64,000 nucleotides of DNA from Ardenticatenaceae bacterium. GTDB taxonomy: Bacteria; Chloroflexota; Anaerolineae; Promineifilales; Promineifilaceae. Position numbers and translations under genes: made by a program. Shown here one piece after another: positions 23,665-32,002 of the stretch. Where the stretch lies: NCBI GenBank assembly GCA_020634375.1, contig JACKBX010000004.1, forward strand, positions 310,001 to 374,000, written 5' to 3'. The number at the start of each line of letters is the position of its first letter. Within the stretch, counting starts at the first letter, position 1. The notes below the pieces were generated by a model. It saw nothing but the letters and a program-made list of their open reading frames with translations, had not been told where the DNA came from and searched no databases.

Positions 23665-24433
23665 ATCTCACATTCAACGAAGATTTAACAAAATATTCCA
23701 TCATGGGCAGCATGGGAATGGGCAGTGTGGAATGGTAAGGATGGCGTGTGCCGGGCAGCACAAACAGCCCGCCGCGGCGAATGACACGGCTGAGGCGCTG
23801 CGCTTCGACCAGGGATACCATTTCGTCACGGTCGCCCAGAGAAATCAGGGCGGGGCATTGGACTTGTGCTGCCATATTTTCCGTCAGCCCTTTTTGTGCC
23901 AGATAAGCCACGAGGTCGGCTGCCTGCCGCACCAATTCACGCCAGCGCCGCCCGCCATGTTCTTGTACCAATTGGTCGGCGTAGGCGGGAACATCTTCGG
24001 CCATTTTGTCAGGGTCGAGTTGGGTACGCATTTTCTTGGCGGCGTCTTCGGTCCAATAAAATTTGGTGGCGTGCATGATGAGGGATTGCACGCGGCGCGG
24101 TTGATTCAGGGCCAGCATCAAGCCCAGGTAGCCGCCAAAATCGTAGCCCACTACGTGGATGCGCGACACTTCCAGGAAATCAAGCAGACCAACGATGTCT
24201 TGGACGATGCGTTCCGGTTGCAGATTGGGGGCTTTGTTTTCGGAACGGCCGTGCCCGCGCAAATCCATCATGATCACCGCAAATTCTACTGACAATGGTT
24301 TGACAAAATTACGCCACTGCGTACTGATGGAGCCAAGCAAACCCGGCAGCAGTAGAACAACCTCACGGCCTGGCCCGCCGCCATACGTTTCAAAATTAAT
24401 TAGCGTGCCGTCATCTGTCGTCCAGTTCGTCAT
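23663..24433 (-). CDS. Alpha/beta hydrolase with Asp at the nucleophile position
   Basis: A 256-residue soluble alpha/beta hydrolase. The oxyanion region is VVLLLPGLLGSISTQW, followed by VIMMDLRGHGRSENK. The nucleophile elbow reads HVVGYDFGGYLGL: Asp stands where esterases have Ser. Asp nucleophiles are known in haloalkane dehalogenases and epoxide hydrolases (typical elbow GHDWGG), so this protein may belong there (inference). A late acid in SLGDRDEMVS and a His in PGTRHPYHST complete the triad. Length is on the short side for epoxide hydrolases. The role is unknown. Confidence 0.85.
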   Translation of the reverse strand: MTNWTTDDGTLINFETYGGGPGREVVLLLPGLLGSISTQWRNFVKPLSVEFAVIMMDLRGHGRSENKAPNLQPERIVQDIVGLLDFLEVSRIHVVGYDFGGYLGLMLALNQPRRVQSLIMHATKFYWTEDAAKKMRTQLDPDKMAEDVPAYADQLVQEHGGRRWRELVRQAADLVAYLAQKGLTENMAAQVQCPALISLGDRDEMVSLVEAQRLSRVIRRGGLFVLPGTRHPYHSTLPIPMLPMMEYFVKSSLNVR

Positions 24434-24457
24434 GATTCACCTCCATAAACTAGAGGG

Positions 24458-24512
24458 GAGAGATAGGGGCAGGGATGTTTTTCCTCTACCTCTACCTCTA
24501 TCTCCATTCTCT
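24458..24512. repeat. GAGATAG/CTCTAC-word inverted repeat
   Basis: GAGGGGAGAGATAGGGGCAG on the left and CCTCTACCTCTACCTCTATC on the right form an imperfect hairpin between the hydrolase and acpS genes. The period here is nearer 6 than 7. Confidence 0.6.
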
Positions 24513-24516
24513 GTCT

Positions 24517-24882
24517 TTATTCTGTTGCCACTACAAAACCGATGGCCAGGGCATCGGTATGGGAAAGGCTGATGGCCCAGTGGCGCAGCCCCAGGCTATC
24601 TGCATAGGCTTTTGTTTTGTTGTGCAGTACCAGTTCTGGTTTGCCCTGGGGATCGTTGATGACTTCGATGTCGCGCCAGGTGACGATTTCGCCAATGCCG
24701 GTTCCCAGCGCTTTGGCGACGGCCTCTTTGATGGCAAAGCGGGCGGTGAGGCTGGTGATACGGCCGTTGCAATACGCCTGTTCTTGCGCGGTGAAAACCC
24801 GGTTCACAAACCGTTCGCCGTACCGTTCCACCAGATACGCCACCCGCTCTGTTTCACTTAAATCAACACCTACGGTTAACAT
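24517..24882 (-). CDS. acpS: Holo-[acyl-carrier-protein] synthase
   Basis: A 121-residue AcpS that moves the 4'-phosphopantetheine arm from CoA to acyl carrier protein. The Mg/CoA motif is TVGVDLSETERV (Asp7) and the second is RFAIKEAVAKALGTG (Glu in IKEA). The end has AISLSHTDALAIGFV, where SLSH is typical. The size and motif spacing fit AcpS rather than the larger Sfp type. No fatty acid synthesis genes are adjacent. The start is ATG at 24882. Confidence 0.95.
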   Translation of the reverse strand: MLTVGVDLSETERVAYLVERYGERFVNRVFTAQEQAYCNGRITSLTARFAIKEAVAKALGTGIGEIVTWRDIEVINDPQGKPELVLHNKTKAYADSLGLRHWAISLSHTDALAIGFVVATE

Positions 24883-24904
24883 AAATAATTAACAATGAAC
24901 AAGT

Positions 24905-24938
24905 TGCTGACCACTGATCACTGATTACTGATTACCGA
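24905..24938. repeat. ACTGATN heptamer repeat
   Basis: ACTGATC ACTGATT ACTGATT in tandem overlaps the end of the M16 gene. It is the complement of the TCAGTNN word family seen at 13166 and 21694. Confidence 0.7.
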
Positions 24939-26204
24939 CTCCGGGCCGGCGACGGCAATGGCAATCTGCTCGATACTTAAATATTTTTGCGCAGCGGCCT
25001 GCACACGCTGCGGCGTAATCGCCCGAATTATGTCTGGATAATGCTGTAAATAATCTAGCCCCAACCCGTAGAATTCCATATCGGTAATCACGTTGACCAA
25101 CCCGCTGTTTGTCTCCAATCCTACAGGCATGGAGCCGGTGATGTAAGCCTGGCTGTCGGCCAACTCTTCCTCCGACACGGGTTCATCTTGTATACGGGCT
25201 ACCTCGTCTAAAATGCTGCGAATGGCCTGTTCTACATTTTCCGGGGAGACGCCAGCGCTGGCAAACCAGGGCGATGGGCCAAGCCCGCCTTGCAGTTGGC
25301 TGTAGGCATAATAGGCCAATCCTTGTTTTTCGCGCACGTTTAAGCCGATGCGCCCCATCATGCCAAAAACGCCTAAGATGGTGTTCATCATTTTGGCGTC
25401 CAAATAATCGGGAGCAGCACGCAGGGGGCCGGGTAATCCCAGTAGAATGTCTGATTGACTTTTGTCGGGCATGGGGACGTGGATGCGCCGTGTTTCTGTG
25501 GGGCGACGTACGTCGGCAACGGCCGTCATCGTTTGTTGCTGCGGGTTTTGCCAATCGCCTAGAGCGGCCTCTATTTTGGCGATGGCCTCATTCGCTTTCA
25601 CCGCACCCACAATGCCAACGATCATATCGCGTGGGCCAAAATAACGGCCGTGATACTGCATCATATCTTCGGCGGTGATAGCGGGAATGGTTTCCACGTA
25701 GCCTTGGGTAGAACGGCCGTAAGGGTGATGCGGATACAGCAGTTCACGGAAAGCCAGGCCAGCCATACGCCGCGTATCGTTGGCACGAATTTGCAGCCCG
25801 GTAAGAATCTCGCCGCGCATTAATTCCACTTGCACGGCCGGAAACGTAGGGTGGCGCAACGAGTCACTGAGCAGTTCCAGCACCAAATCCAGGTCTTCTA
25901 CCAGGCAGTGCGCGACAAACTCGGTAACGTGCCGCCCACTGCTGAAATCCAGCCCCGCTCCCACTGACTCCAACGCTTCGTAAATTTGGCCGAAGCTGCG
26001 TTGCTGTGTGCCGCGCATGAGCAGCGAGGCCGTAAAACTTGCCAGCCCCGCTTTGCCCTCGCTTTCCGCTAGTGCGCCAGCATGCAGGGTTCCGTCAATG
26101 ACCACAGACTCTGCGGCGAAGTTTTCGTACACCAAGATGGTGATGCCGTTGGGCAGCACGTGGCGGTGAATGTTTTCCGGGCCAGGATACGTTAAGTCAG
26201 GCAT
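24918..26204 (-). CDS. M16-family peptidase homologue, apparently non-catalytic
   Basis: A 428-residue M16 (pitrilysin/insulinase) homologue with both M16 halves. At the zinc site, where active members have HxxEH, this protein reads GKAGLASFTASLLMRGT, so the metal ligands are missing. The C-terminal half keeps an R/Y-type region (NVREKQGLAYYAYSQLQGG), which in such pairs helps to bind substrate. Bacterial M16B enzymes often work as a catalytic plus a non-catalytic subunit. The likely catalytic partner lies 2.5 kb upstream at 28714-30012 on the same strand. No signal peptide is visible. Confidence 0.9.
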   Translation of the reverse strand: MPDLTYPGPENIHRHVLPNGITILVYENFAAESVVIDGTLHAGALAESEGKAGLASFTASLLMRGTQQRSFGQIYEALESVGAGLDFSSGRHVTEFVAHCLVEDLDLVLELLSDSLRHPTFPAVQVELMRGEILTGLQIRANDTRRMAGLAFRELLYPHHPYGRSTQGYVETIPAITAEDMMQYHGRYFGPRDMIVGIVGAVKANEAIAKIEAALGDWQNPQQQTMTAVADVRRPTETRRIHVPMPDKSQSDILLGLPGPLRAAPDYLDAKMMNTILGVFGMMGRIGLNVREKQGLAYYAYSQLQGGLGPSPWFASAGVSPENVEQAIRSILDEVARIQDEPVSEEELADSQAYITGSMPVGLETNSGLVNVITDMEFYGLGLDYLQHYPDIIRAITPQRVQAAAQKYLSIEQIAIAVAGPESVISNQ

Positions 26205-26239
26205 AGGTCTCTAGCTTTTTTTCAGACGATGCTGGAAAA

Positions 26240-26365
26240 GAATAATTAATTAATGAATTGTGAATTGTTGGCGTGCGGAAGTGCATGTTGCCATGAATCA
26301 AATGAGTTCAAAAAAGGCCGACAATGGCAAAGAGCGCCGACTTCACAATTCATGATTAATTATTC
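26240..26365. repeat. Long nested hairpin (126 nt) of AAT-rich heptamers
   Basis: Outer arms at 26240-26264 and 26342-26365 pair almost perfectly (about 24 bp; contains AATTGTGAA/TTCACAATT). Inside, GGCG (26270-26273) pairs with CGCC (26335-26338), and TTGCCAT (26288-26294) with ATGGCAA (26324-26330). The central loop is 29 nt. It fills the gap between the ClC gene and the M16 gene, and there is no ORF. Confidence 0.8.
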
Positions 26366-26384
26366 ACCATTCATTATTTTCTGT

Positions 26385-28163
26385 CTAGTTGTTATTTGTC
26401 GCTTGCAGTTCTTCTACGGCCGTTTCCAGCCCATCCAACTTCTCATCCGCACCCAGCACCACCAGTGTGTCGCCGCCCCGCAGCGGCGTTGTGGCGGCTG
26501 TGCCCAGGCGCACAAACGGCATACCATCAATCCCTTCGTGCTCCATTAAACCGATGACAGTCAGGTCAAACTGGTTGCGGAAATCCAATCCCACTAGCGT
26601 TTGCCCTGCCCAGAGATGTGGCACACGCACGCGGCGCACACTAACCCCCGGCAAAATTTGCCGCGCCTCATACGTCTCGCGCTGCGTGCGGTAAATGGTT
26701 GCCTCATGTGCAAAAATAGAAGCCACCACCAGCATGAGCAGTGACGGAACCATGTATGGTGAGCCAAAAACCTCTACCACAAACAAAATTGCTGCCAGGG
26801 GGACATTGGCAATGGAAACCAGGCTGGCCGTCATTGCCGGGACGATAATCATCATTGGCTCGTAACCAAACAAGGAGGCAAACACAGATGCCGTCATTGT
26901 GCCGAAAAATAGCGTGGGAACCAACAATCCCGCCGACCCGCCAGAGGTGATCGTCAGCAGCGTTGCCAGCATTTTTGCCACCAGAGCAATCAGGGCGACG
27001 GCAATCGTCAACTCCCCGGCAAACGCCCACTCGACAACGGATTCACCCGTGCCTAGCACTAGCTCCAAGCCGTCTTCTGTCAGCCCCAGATAGCGCGTGA
27101 GGTAATGGACAACCAGGGCGATGAGTCCTAATGTTGCCATGCCGATCAGGTGGGCCACATACGGATTAAGGTTGCTTTGATGAAAAGCATGGTCAAACTT
27201 TTCGCGCAGCAAGCGAAAGTTGCGGCTGACAATAGAAATGGCGAAAGCAACCAAAATAAGCACACTAAAATAGCGCCAATCAGAAGGGGGGACGTAAATA
27301 GTCTCTAAATTGAAAGGAGTTGGATGGCCTTCGGTAAAAATGTCGGTGAGGAAAAAGGCGATCAGCGCAGACAGCAAGGCGTAAAGAAGTTTGCCGACCA
27401 CTGGGCGATGACGATACATAATTTCGGTGGCGAAGAAGGCGGCGGCAAAGGGGGCACCAAGCAATATAGAAACGGCCGCTGCAATGCCGCTCAATTGTGC
27501 TGTTTGTAAATTGTCTGGGTTGCTGGCCGACCACCAACGCCAGATTCTTGCCAACAGCCCTACATGCTGTGCGGCTCGTTCTCCTAAGGGGCGTGGTTTG
27601 AACAACCCTGCGGCAATTCCTTCGCCGATGAGGGTGACGCTGCCCTCCAGCCCGCCGCTGCCGCCGCTGCCTAAGGTGGCGAGGGTTGCCAGGAATTTAC
27701 GCAGGGCCATGGAAACGGTGGGCATCTGCCAGCGTGCTGCTAACCCCTCTTGCCCGGTGAGGGCTTGTTCAAAGGAGGGTTCTGAGCTGTAATAAAGAGA
27801 GATGGCTCGCTCTAATCCGTCCCCTTCCACATCGTTGAGTTCGTGAATATGGCCGTCCTTATTACGATAATACAAGGTGGCGGCGTGGTATCGGGCGACT
27901 GTGATAACTATCCCTGCTCCTAATAGCAGCGGGATGAAAAGCACCAGAGGGGTTGGGGCTGTTTCGATCCAGTGCAAAATGATGTGGAAGAGGGAGTGAA
28001 CCAACCATTTGAGAGGAAACACAACAGCCCAGACTACCACACCCACAATGACCGACTGAACGACCAATCGTTCTTCTTCCTCGTCAAAATAAAGGCGTAG
28101 CGAGCGTCCAAGGTTTATAGAATGGAATACCTGATTCAGGTATCGCTTAAGTGTCTGCATCAT
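26385..28163 (-). CDS. ClC-family chloride channel/transporter with C-terminal TrkA-C-like domain
   Basis: A 592-residue membrane protein with about ten hydrophobic segments. ClC signatures are the first selectivity region GSGGSGGLEGSVTLIGEGI, where the Glu of GLEGS fits the gating glutamate, the LLGAPFAAAFFATEI helix, and GSAGLLVPTLFFG. The C-terminal about 90 residues (from SVRRVRVPHLWAGQTLVGLD to LRGGDTLVVLGADE) look like a TrkA-C/RCK-C ligand-binding domain instead of the CBS pair found in many ClC proteins. Ion and direction cannot be told. The lipoprotein gene lies 11 bp upstream. Confidence 0.92.
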   Translation of the reverse strand: MMQTLKRYLNQVFHSINLGRSLRLYFDEEEERLVVQSVIVGVVVWAVVFPLKWLVHSLFHIILHWIETAPTPLVLFIPLLLGAGIVITVARYHAATLYYRNKDGHIHELNDVEGDGLERAISLYYSSEPSFEQALTGQEGLAARWQMPTVSMALRKFLATLATLGSGGSGGLEGSVTLIGEGIAAGLFKPRPLGERAAQHVGLLARIWRWWSASNPDNLQTAQLSGIAAAVSILLGAPFAAAFFATEIMYRHRPVVGKLLYALLSALIAFFLTDIFTEGHPTPFNLETIYVPPSDWRYFSVLILVAFAISIVSRNFRLLREKFDHAFHQSNLNPYVAHLIGMATLGLIALVVHYLTRYLGLTEDGLELVLGTGESVVEWAFAGELTIAVALIALVAKMLATLLTITSGGSAGLLVPTLFFGTMTASVFASLFGYEPMMIIVPAMTASLVSIANVPLAAILFVVEVFGSPYMVPSLLMLVVASIFAHEATIYRTQRETYEARQILPGVSVRRVRVPHLWAGQTLVGLDFRNQFDLTVIGLMEHEGIDGMPFVRLGTAATTPLRGGDTLVVLGADEKLDGLETAVEELQATNNN

Positions 28164-28174
28164 AGTTCAACCAA

Positions 28175-28708
28175 TTAAGGTGTATACGGTATGATTTCGT
28201 AATCCTCATGAGAAACGGCCGTTCCCGCAGCAACGGCCGTCCAATCCAACACAATCTCTTGCCCACCAAACCCATCCACCAAAGCGTGGGCGCGGACGCG
28301 CACCGCTGCCACGCTTGCCGGGATGAGGACACCGCCCTGGCTGCGCGTGAACGGCTGTTCCGTCTCGTGGGGATGCAGCAGCAGCCGTGTGAAAGGGCTG
28401 TCGGGGTCTGGTTTCAGTACCGTGCCATTGGGCAGCACCACATCCCAACCATCGGCATAATCGTCCCAGCCGGTATCGGGGTGAGCCACGGTAACGGAGA
28501 AATTCCAACTTTCGTCGGCGGCTTGCGCGGCACGCACGAAGAGGACATCGGCATTGGCGCTGGTTGCGGGAACTGGTGTGGGGGTGGGAGGTACGGCCGT
28601 TGCTCCTACCGGCGTTGGCGTTGTGGGAGCGGGCACTGGCCCGGCGGGTGTCACCCATCGGCAGCCCGCCAACATAATTACCCCTAACAACAACCATTGC
28701 CTCATCAT
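28175..28708 (-). CDS. Small lipoprotein of unknown function
   Basis: A 177-residue protein with a lipoprotein signal (MMRQWLLLGVIMLAGC, Cys at 16), a Pro/Thr-rich linker (about 20-50) and a beta-rich domain of about 120 residues (ADVLFVRAAQAADESWNFSV onwards) that I do not recognise. It lies 5 bp after the catalytic M16 gene and 11 bp before the ClC gene, so all three should be co-transcribed. ACGGCCGT copies give GATAV and GTAVS. Confidence 0.75.
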   Translation of the reverse strand: MMRQWLLLGVIMLAGCRWVTPAGPVPAPTTPTPVGATAVPPTPTPVPATSANADVLFVRAAQAADESWNFSVTVAHPDTGWDDYADGWDVVLPNGTVLKPDPDSPFTRLLLHPHETEQPFTRSQGGVLIPASVAAVRVRAHALVDGFGGQEIVLDWTAVAAGTAVSHEDYEIIPYTP

Positions 28709-28713
28709 ACCCC

Positions 28714-30012
28714 TTACGCTGTCATCCCGTTGTTGCTGGGTTCATACCAGCCTACAGTGCGGTTCGCTTTTTGCAAATACGTTTGTCGCACCCGTTCTAA
28801 ATCGTCCAGCGTGACAGCATTCAACTTGTCCAGCACCGTCTCAAACCAACGATAATCGCCAATGACAGCCTCGGCCATGCCCAAGAGCTGTGCCTGCCCA
28901 GTGATGCTCTCTCCAGCCAGTACAAATTCCGCTTTAGCTCGCTTCAATGCTTTGTCTAGCTCGGCCTGGGTGATGGGGTCGCTTTGCAATCGCGCCATTT
29001 CCGCATCCAGAGCCGCCTCCATTTCTGCCAGAGAACGGCCGTTCCGCGCCACCGCATTAATCGCATACAAATAAGGGTCCACCGTTGGCCCCAGGCCGCC
29101 AAACGCCGCCGCCGCCAGGTCTGTGTCCACCAATGCTTTGTACAGCCGCGAGCTTTTATTTGTGCCGCCGCCGCCAAACATCCCTAAGCTGCTGCCCCCG
29201 GCAAAGGCCGCGTTGAGCAGCGTCAGGGCAAAATAGTCGGGATGGCTGGCGGCCGGGGCTTTGTAGGCATGAGTGAGATAGGATGCATCGGCGGGACCAT
29301 GCAGGGTCACGCGTCGCTCTCCCTTTTGCGATGGCTCCTGCCGCGTGATGGGGGGAGCCGCTTCTCCGGCGGCAATCTCGCCAAACAGCGTGTTGATTCG
29401 CGCCAGCATCTCTGCTGTGGCGAAATCTCCCACGATCACGGCGATGGCATTGTTGGGGACGTAGTAACGGCCGTAATGCCCCAACAAATCCTCCCGTGTC
29501 ATGCTGCGCAAATCCGCTTCGTCGCCAATTACCTCGTGGTGGTATGGATGCACACGAAATGCCGCCGAAGTCAATTCCTCATTCAGGTTAAAGCGCGGGT
29601 CATTCTCATACATGCCCCGCTCCGAGAGAATGACAGTGCGTTCCGATTCCACCTCGTCCGGTGGCATCTGCGTGTTACGCATCCGGTCGGCCTCCAGGCG
29701 CAGCGCCAGATCAATGCGGTTAGATGGCATGGTCTCGTAGTAGGCGGTGAAGTCCAGCCAGGTGAAGGCATTCCAATGCCCCCCCTCCCGCGAAATCATG
29801 CGGTCAAGCTGGTCGCCGGGAAACGCTGGCGTGCCCTTGAACATCATATGCTCTACCCAATGGGAAATGCCGGTGATGCCGGGGACTTCGTTGCGGCTGC
29901 CCACGCGATACCAGATCATGAAACTGGCAACGGGGGCATGGTGCATCTCTTTGAGGATAACGGTCAGGCCGTTATCTAACGTGGTTTTGGTCACGGGTAA
30001 ATGATTGGGCAT
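28714..30012 (-). CDS. M16-family zinc peptidase, catalytic
   Basis: A 432-residue M16B peptidase. The inverted zinc motif HxxEH is intact in TGISHWVEHMMFKGT, and the third ligand Glu lies in the DEVESERTVILSERGM region about 75 residues on. The C-terminal half is a normal M16 second half. No signal peptide is seen, so the protein should be cytosolic. It probably pairs with the ligand-less homologue at 24918-26204. It starts a tight operon with the lipoprotein and the ClC gene. Confidence 0.94.
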   Translation of the reverse strand: MPNHLPVTKTTLDNGLTVILKEMHHAPVASFMIWYRVGSRNEVPGITGISHWVEHMMFKGTPAFPGDQLDRMISREGGHWNAFTWLDFTAYYETMPSNRIDLALRLEADRMRNTQMPPDEVESERTVILSERGMYENDPRFNLNEELTSAAFRVHPYHHEVIGDEADLRSMTREDLLGHYGRYYVPNNAIAVIVGDFATAEMLARINTLFGEIAAGEAAPPITRQEPSQKGERRVTLHGPADASYLTHAYKAPAASHPDYFALTLLNAAFAGGSSLGMFGGGGTNKSSRLYKALVDTDLAAAAFGGLGPTVDPYLYAINAVARNGRSLAEMEAALDAEMARLQSDPITQAELDKALKRAKAEFVLAGESITGQAQLLGMAEAVIGDYRWFETVLDKLNAVTLDDLERVRQTYLQKANRTVGWYEPSNNGMTA

Positions 30013-30017
30013 AGCAT

Positions 30018-30051
30018 TCCTTAGCTTTTAGCGGTTAGCCTTTAGCCATTA
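30018..30051. repeat. TTAGCNN heptamer array
   Basis: Five TTAGCNN heptamers in direct tandem (TTAGCtt, TTAGCgg, TTAGCct, TTAGCca, TTAGCgt) lie between the M16 gene and the pentapeptide gene. The same word is found inside the pdh operon at 10967-11006. Confidence 0.8.
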
Positions 30052-30058
30052 GCGTGTT

Positions 30059-30448
30059 TTATGCTTTGACTGCGCCAGCTTTGAGCGGGTCGAAGCCGGG
30101 GGGCCATTGGGTGGCGTCGTTGTAGCGGGCGAGTTCGAGGGTGGCCTGGGCAACGGCCGTTTCCCGCAAATCGCAGCCACGCAGGTCGGCATGGCGGAAG
30201 TTGACCCCGCTTAACGTGGCACGGCGTAAATCAGCCTGGCGCAAATCTGCACCCTGCAAATTTGCCCCGGTCAGGTTCGCTTTTTGTAAATTGGCTTGCT
30301 TGAAGTTCGCTTTGCGCAAGGTGGCGCGATAAAAAGACGCACCGGCAAGATCGAGCTTCGAGAGATTCATGCCTGCCAGGTCTAATCCGCCAAAATTGCG
30401 ATTGCCATTGAGCATCATAATGACTTCTTTGCGATTCAGTTCAGCCAT
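30059..30448 (-). CDS. Pentapeptide-repeat protein
   Basis: A 129-residue protein with about twelve A(D/N)Lxx pentapeptides (for example KANFKQANLQKANLTGANLQ). These form a right-handed quadrilateral beta-helix. Some pentapeptide proteins mimic DNA and protect gyrase, others have no known role; no function can be assigned here. The ATG at 30448 is chosen because the open frame further upstream is only the translated GCAAGTA repeat. It is divergent from the ABC operon at 30566. Confidence 0.85.
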   Translation of the reverse strand: MAELNRKEVIMMLNGNRNFGGLDLAGMNLSKLDLAGASFYRATLRKANFKQANLQKANLTGANLQGADLRQADLRRATLSGVNFRHADLRGCDLRETAVAQATLELARYNDATQWPPGFDPLKAGAVKA

Positions 30449-30482
30449 GTGGGGATTATAGCGGGGATGGAGGGATGTGGCA

Positions 30483-30560
30483 GGTTTGCAAGTATGCAAG
30501 TAGCAAGTATGCAAGTATACAAGTTCTTTACTTGCCACTTGCATACTTGCTACTTGCCAC
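30483..30560. repeat. GCAAGTA-word hairpin between divergent genes
   Basis: A 20-bp perfect stem joins 30496-30515 and 30538-30557, built from GCAAGTA(T) words, with a 22-nt loop. It sits directly before the ABC ATPase start and upstream of the pentapeptide gene, so it may lie in both leaders. A related hairpin is at 33176-33232. Confidence 0.8.
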
Positions 30561-30565
30561 TCCTC

Positions 30566-31552
30566 ATGTACACTTCTGCCATGCAATGGGCTGTAGAAGT
30601 TGAGGGTTTGATGAAAGTGTATGAGCAGCCGCAGGGATGGCGGCGGGTGGCGCGGGCTGTGCCTGTGACGGCCGTTTCCAACATCCACTTTACCATCCCC
30701 CCCGGCGAACTGTTTGGTCTGTTGGGGCCAAATGGCGCAGGCAAAACCACTCTGGTCAAGATGCTCTGCACGCTCATCCGTCCCACCGCTGGCAGCGCCC
30801 GTGTTTGCGGACACGATCTGACGCAGAGCGGGGCCATTCGCGCTGTGGTTGGGTTGGTTGTGTCCGATGAGCGCAGCTTTTTTTGGCGGCTCTCGGCGCG
30901 GCGCAACCTGGACTTTTTTGCAGCGCTGCATGGGCTGCACGGCCGTTCTGCCCAACAGCGCATCCAGCAGGTGCTGGCCGACGTGGATTTGCTCGATGTG
31001 GCCGACCGCCGCTTCAGCGCCTTCTCCAGCGGCATGCGCCAGCGGCTGGCTATCGCCCGCGCCCTGCTGCACCGTCCCCAGATTCTGTTCCTGGATGAGC
31101 CAAGCCGCAGCCTTGACCCCACCGCGACCCAGCGCCTGCATGACCTCATCCGCCGCCTGATGGCGCAGCGCGAGATGACGGTTTTCTTGATTACGCACGA
31201 TCTGGTCGAGGCGGAAAAGTTATGTGATCGCGTGGCCTTGATGCACAACGGCCGTATCCAAACCATCGGCCACCCGGAAACACTGCGCGAGCAGTTACGG
31301 CCCCAGCGTGTTTATCAATTGACGGTGGGCGAGGTGAAAACAGACTTATTACAGCACTTGCAAGCCTATTTGGATGTCAGTGCGGAGCCGCTGCCGGGGC
31401 AGCAGACGCTGCTTACTTTTTCGGCAGCAGAGGGGGATGGACGGGTAACGGCCGTGCTGCGCCATTTGCATCGGCAGCAGTGCCCTGTCCACCAAATCAC
31501 CACCACCATGCCTACACTTGAAGATGTTTTTGCCCACTTTACCGGAAATTAG
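30566..31552 (+). CDS. ABC-2 type transporter ATP-binding protein
   Basis: An ABC ATPase of about 328 residues. Walker A is GLLGPNGAGKTTLVKML, the signature is FSSGMRQRLAIARALL, and Walker B is ILFLDEPSRSLDPTAT; the switch His lies in FLITHDLVEAEKL. The C-terminal tail (from about 240) is typical of export ATPases and ends with MPTLEDVFAHFTG. The start is ATG 30566 or 30581; neither has a clear ribosome site, and both follow directly after a hairpin. It belongs with the permease at 32002, with an unknown small gene between them. Confidence 0.92.
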   Translation: MYTSAMQWAVEVEGLMKVYEQPQGWRRVARAVPVTAVSNIHFTIPPGELFGLLGPNGAGKTTLVKMLCTLIRPTAGSARVCGHDLTQSGAIRAVVGLVVSDERSFFWRLSARRNLDFFAALHGLHGRSAQQRIQQVLADVDLLDVADRRFSAFSSGMRQRLAIARALLHRPQILFLDEPSRSLDPTATQRLHDLIRRLMAQREMTVFLITHDLVEAEKLCDRVALMHNGRIQTIGHPETLREQLRPQRVYQLTVGEVKTDLLQHLQAYLDVSAEPLPGQQTLLTFSAAEGDGRVTAVLRHLHRQQCPVHQITTTMPTLEDVFAHFTGN

Positions 31553-31597
31553 CCAAAAGCCTTTGACATAATTGGTAGATGCTGCGAAAATCTATAC

Positions 31598-32002
31598 ATG
31601 GGTATTCGCGACATTCTCGATGATTTTTTGGAACAGCATCATCAACACCTGTCACTGATGGTTGTGCGGGGGTATCAGCAGAACGGCCGTGGCGTCATTC
31701 CCCTTCACATTCGCATGTTGGATTCACCCATTCCTTTCAAGAGTAATTCCCATGCAAACATTCGTATCAGCGTGCGCCAATACCGCCGTGCCAATACATT
31801 GCCCAAGTTCGTTTTCGAGTCGGAATTTTACTCGCGGATTCAAGCCTACAACCCCAACAATACGGGCCTCCTCGTTTTTCAGTTTGACCCTGGCCCCCTC
31901 AGCGGCTACCTGGAATTCAGCCTATCGTCCGCAGCCCGTATTTACTTCAACTTCACTAGCCCCAAACTCCCCTTCAACTGGTCTGCTATTCGACCCAGCT
32001 AA
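31598..32002 (+). CDS. Unknown 134-residue protein between ABC ATPase and permease
   Basis: I do not recognise this protein. It is a 134-residue soluble sequence with no signal peptide or membrane helix. It opens with GIRDILDDFLEQHHQHLSL and has a mixed beta-rich remainder with several Phe/Tyr/Asn (for example GLLVFQFDPGPLSGYLEFSL). Its stop overlaps the permease ATG (TAATG), which supports real translation and coupling. It starts 45 bp after the ATPase gene. Such a placement suggests an accessory part of the transporter, but this is inference. An overlapping ORF in another frame (31662-32042) has no such support. Confidence 0.6.
   Translation: MGIRDILDDFLEQHHQHLSLMVVRGYQQNGRGVIPLHIRMLDSPIPFKSNSHANIRISVRQYRRANTLPKFVFESEFYSRIQAYNPNNTGLLVFQFDPGPLSGYLEFSLSSAARIYFNFTSPKLPFNWSAIRPS

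Noticed and set aside
29242..29979. Plus-strand 245-codon open frame antisense to the catalytic M16 gene
   Set aside because: It is a GC-rich shadow frame; the minus strand carries the HxxEH peptidase without a gap.
30449..30565. N-terminal extension of the ABC ATPase by 39 codons
   Set aside because: The extension is only the translated GCAAGTA hairpin; the family begins near the ATG at 30566 or 30581.
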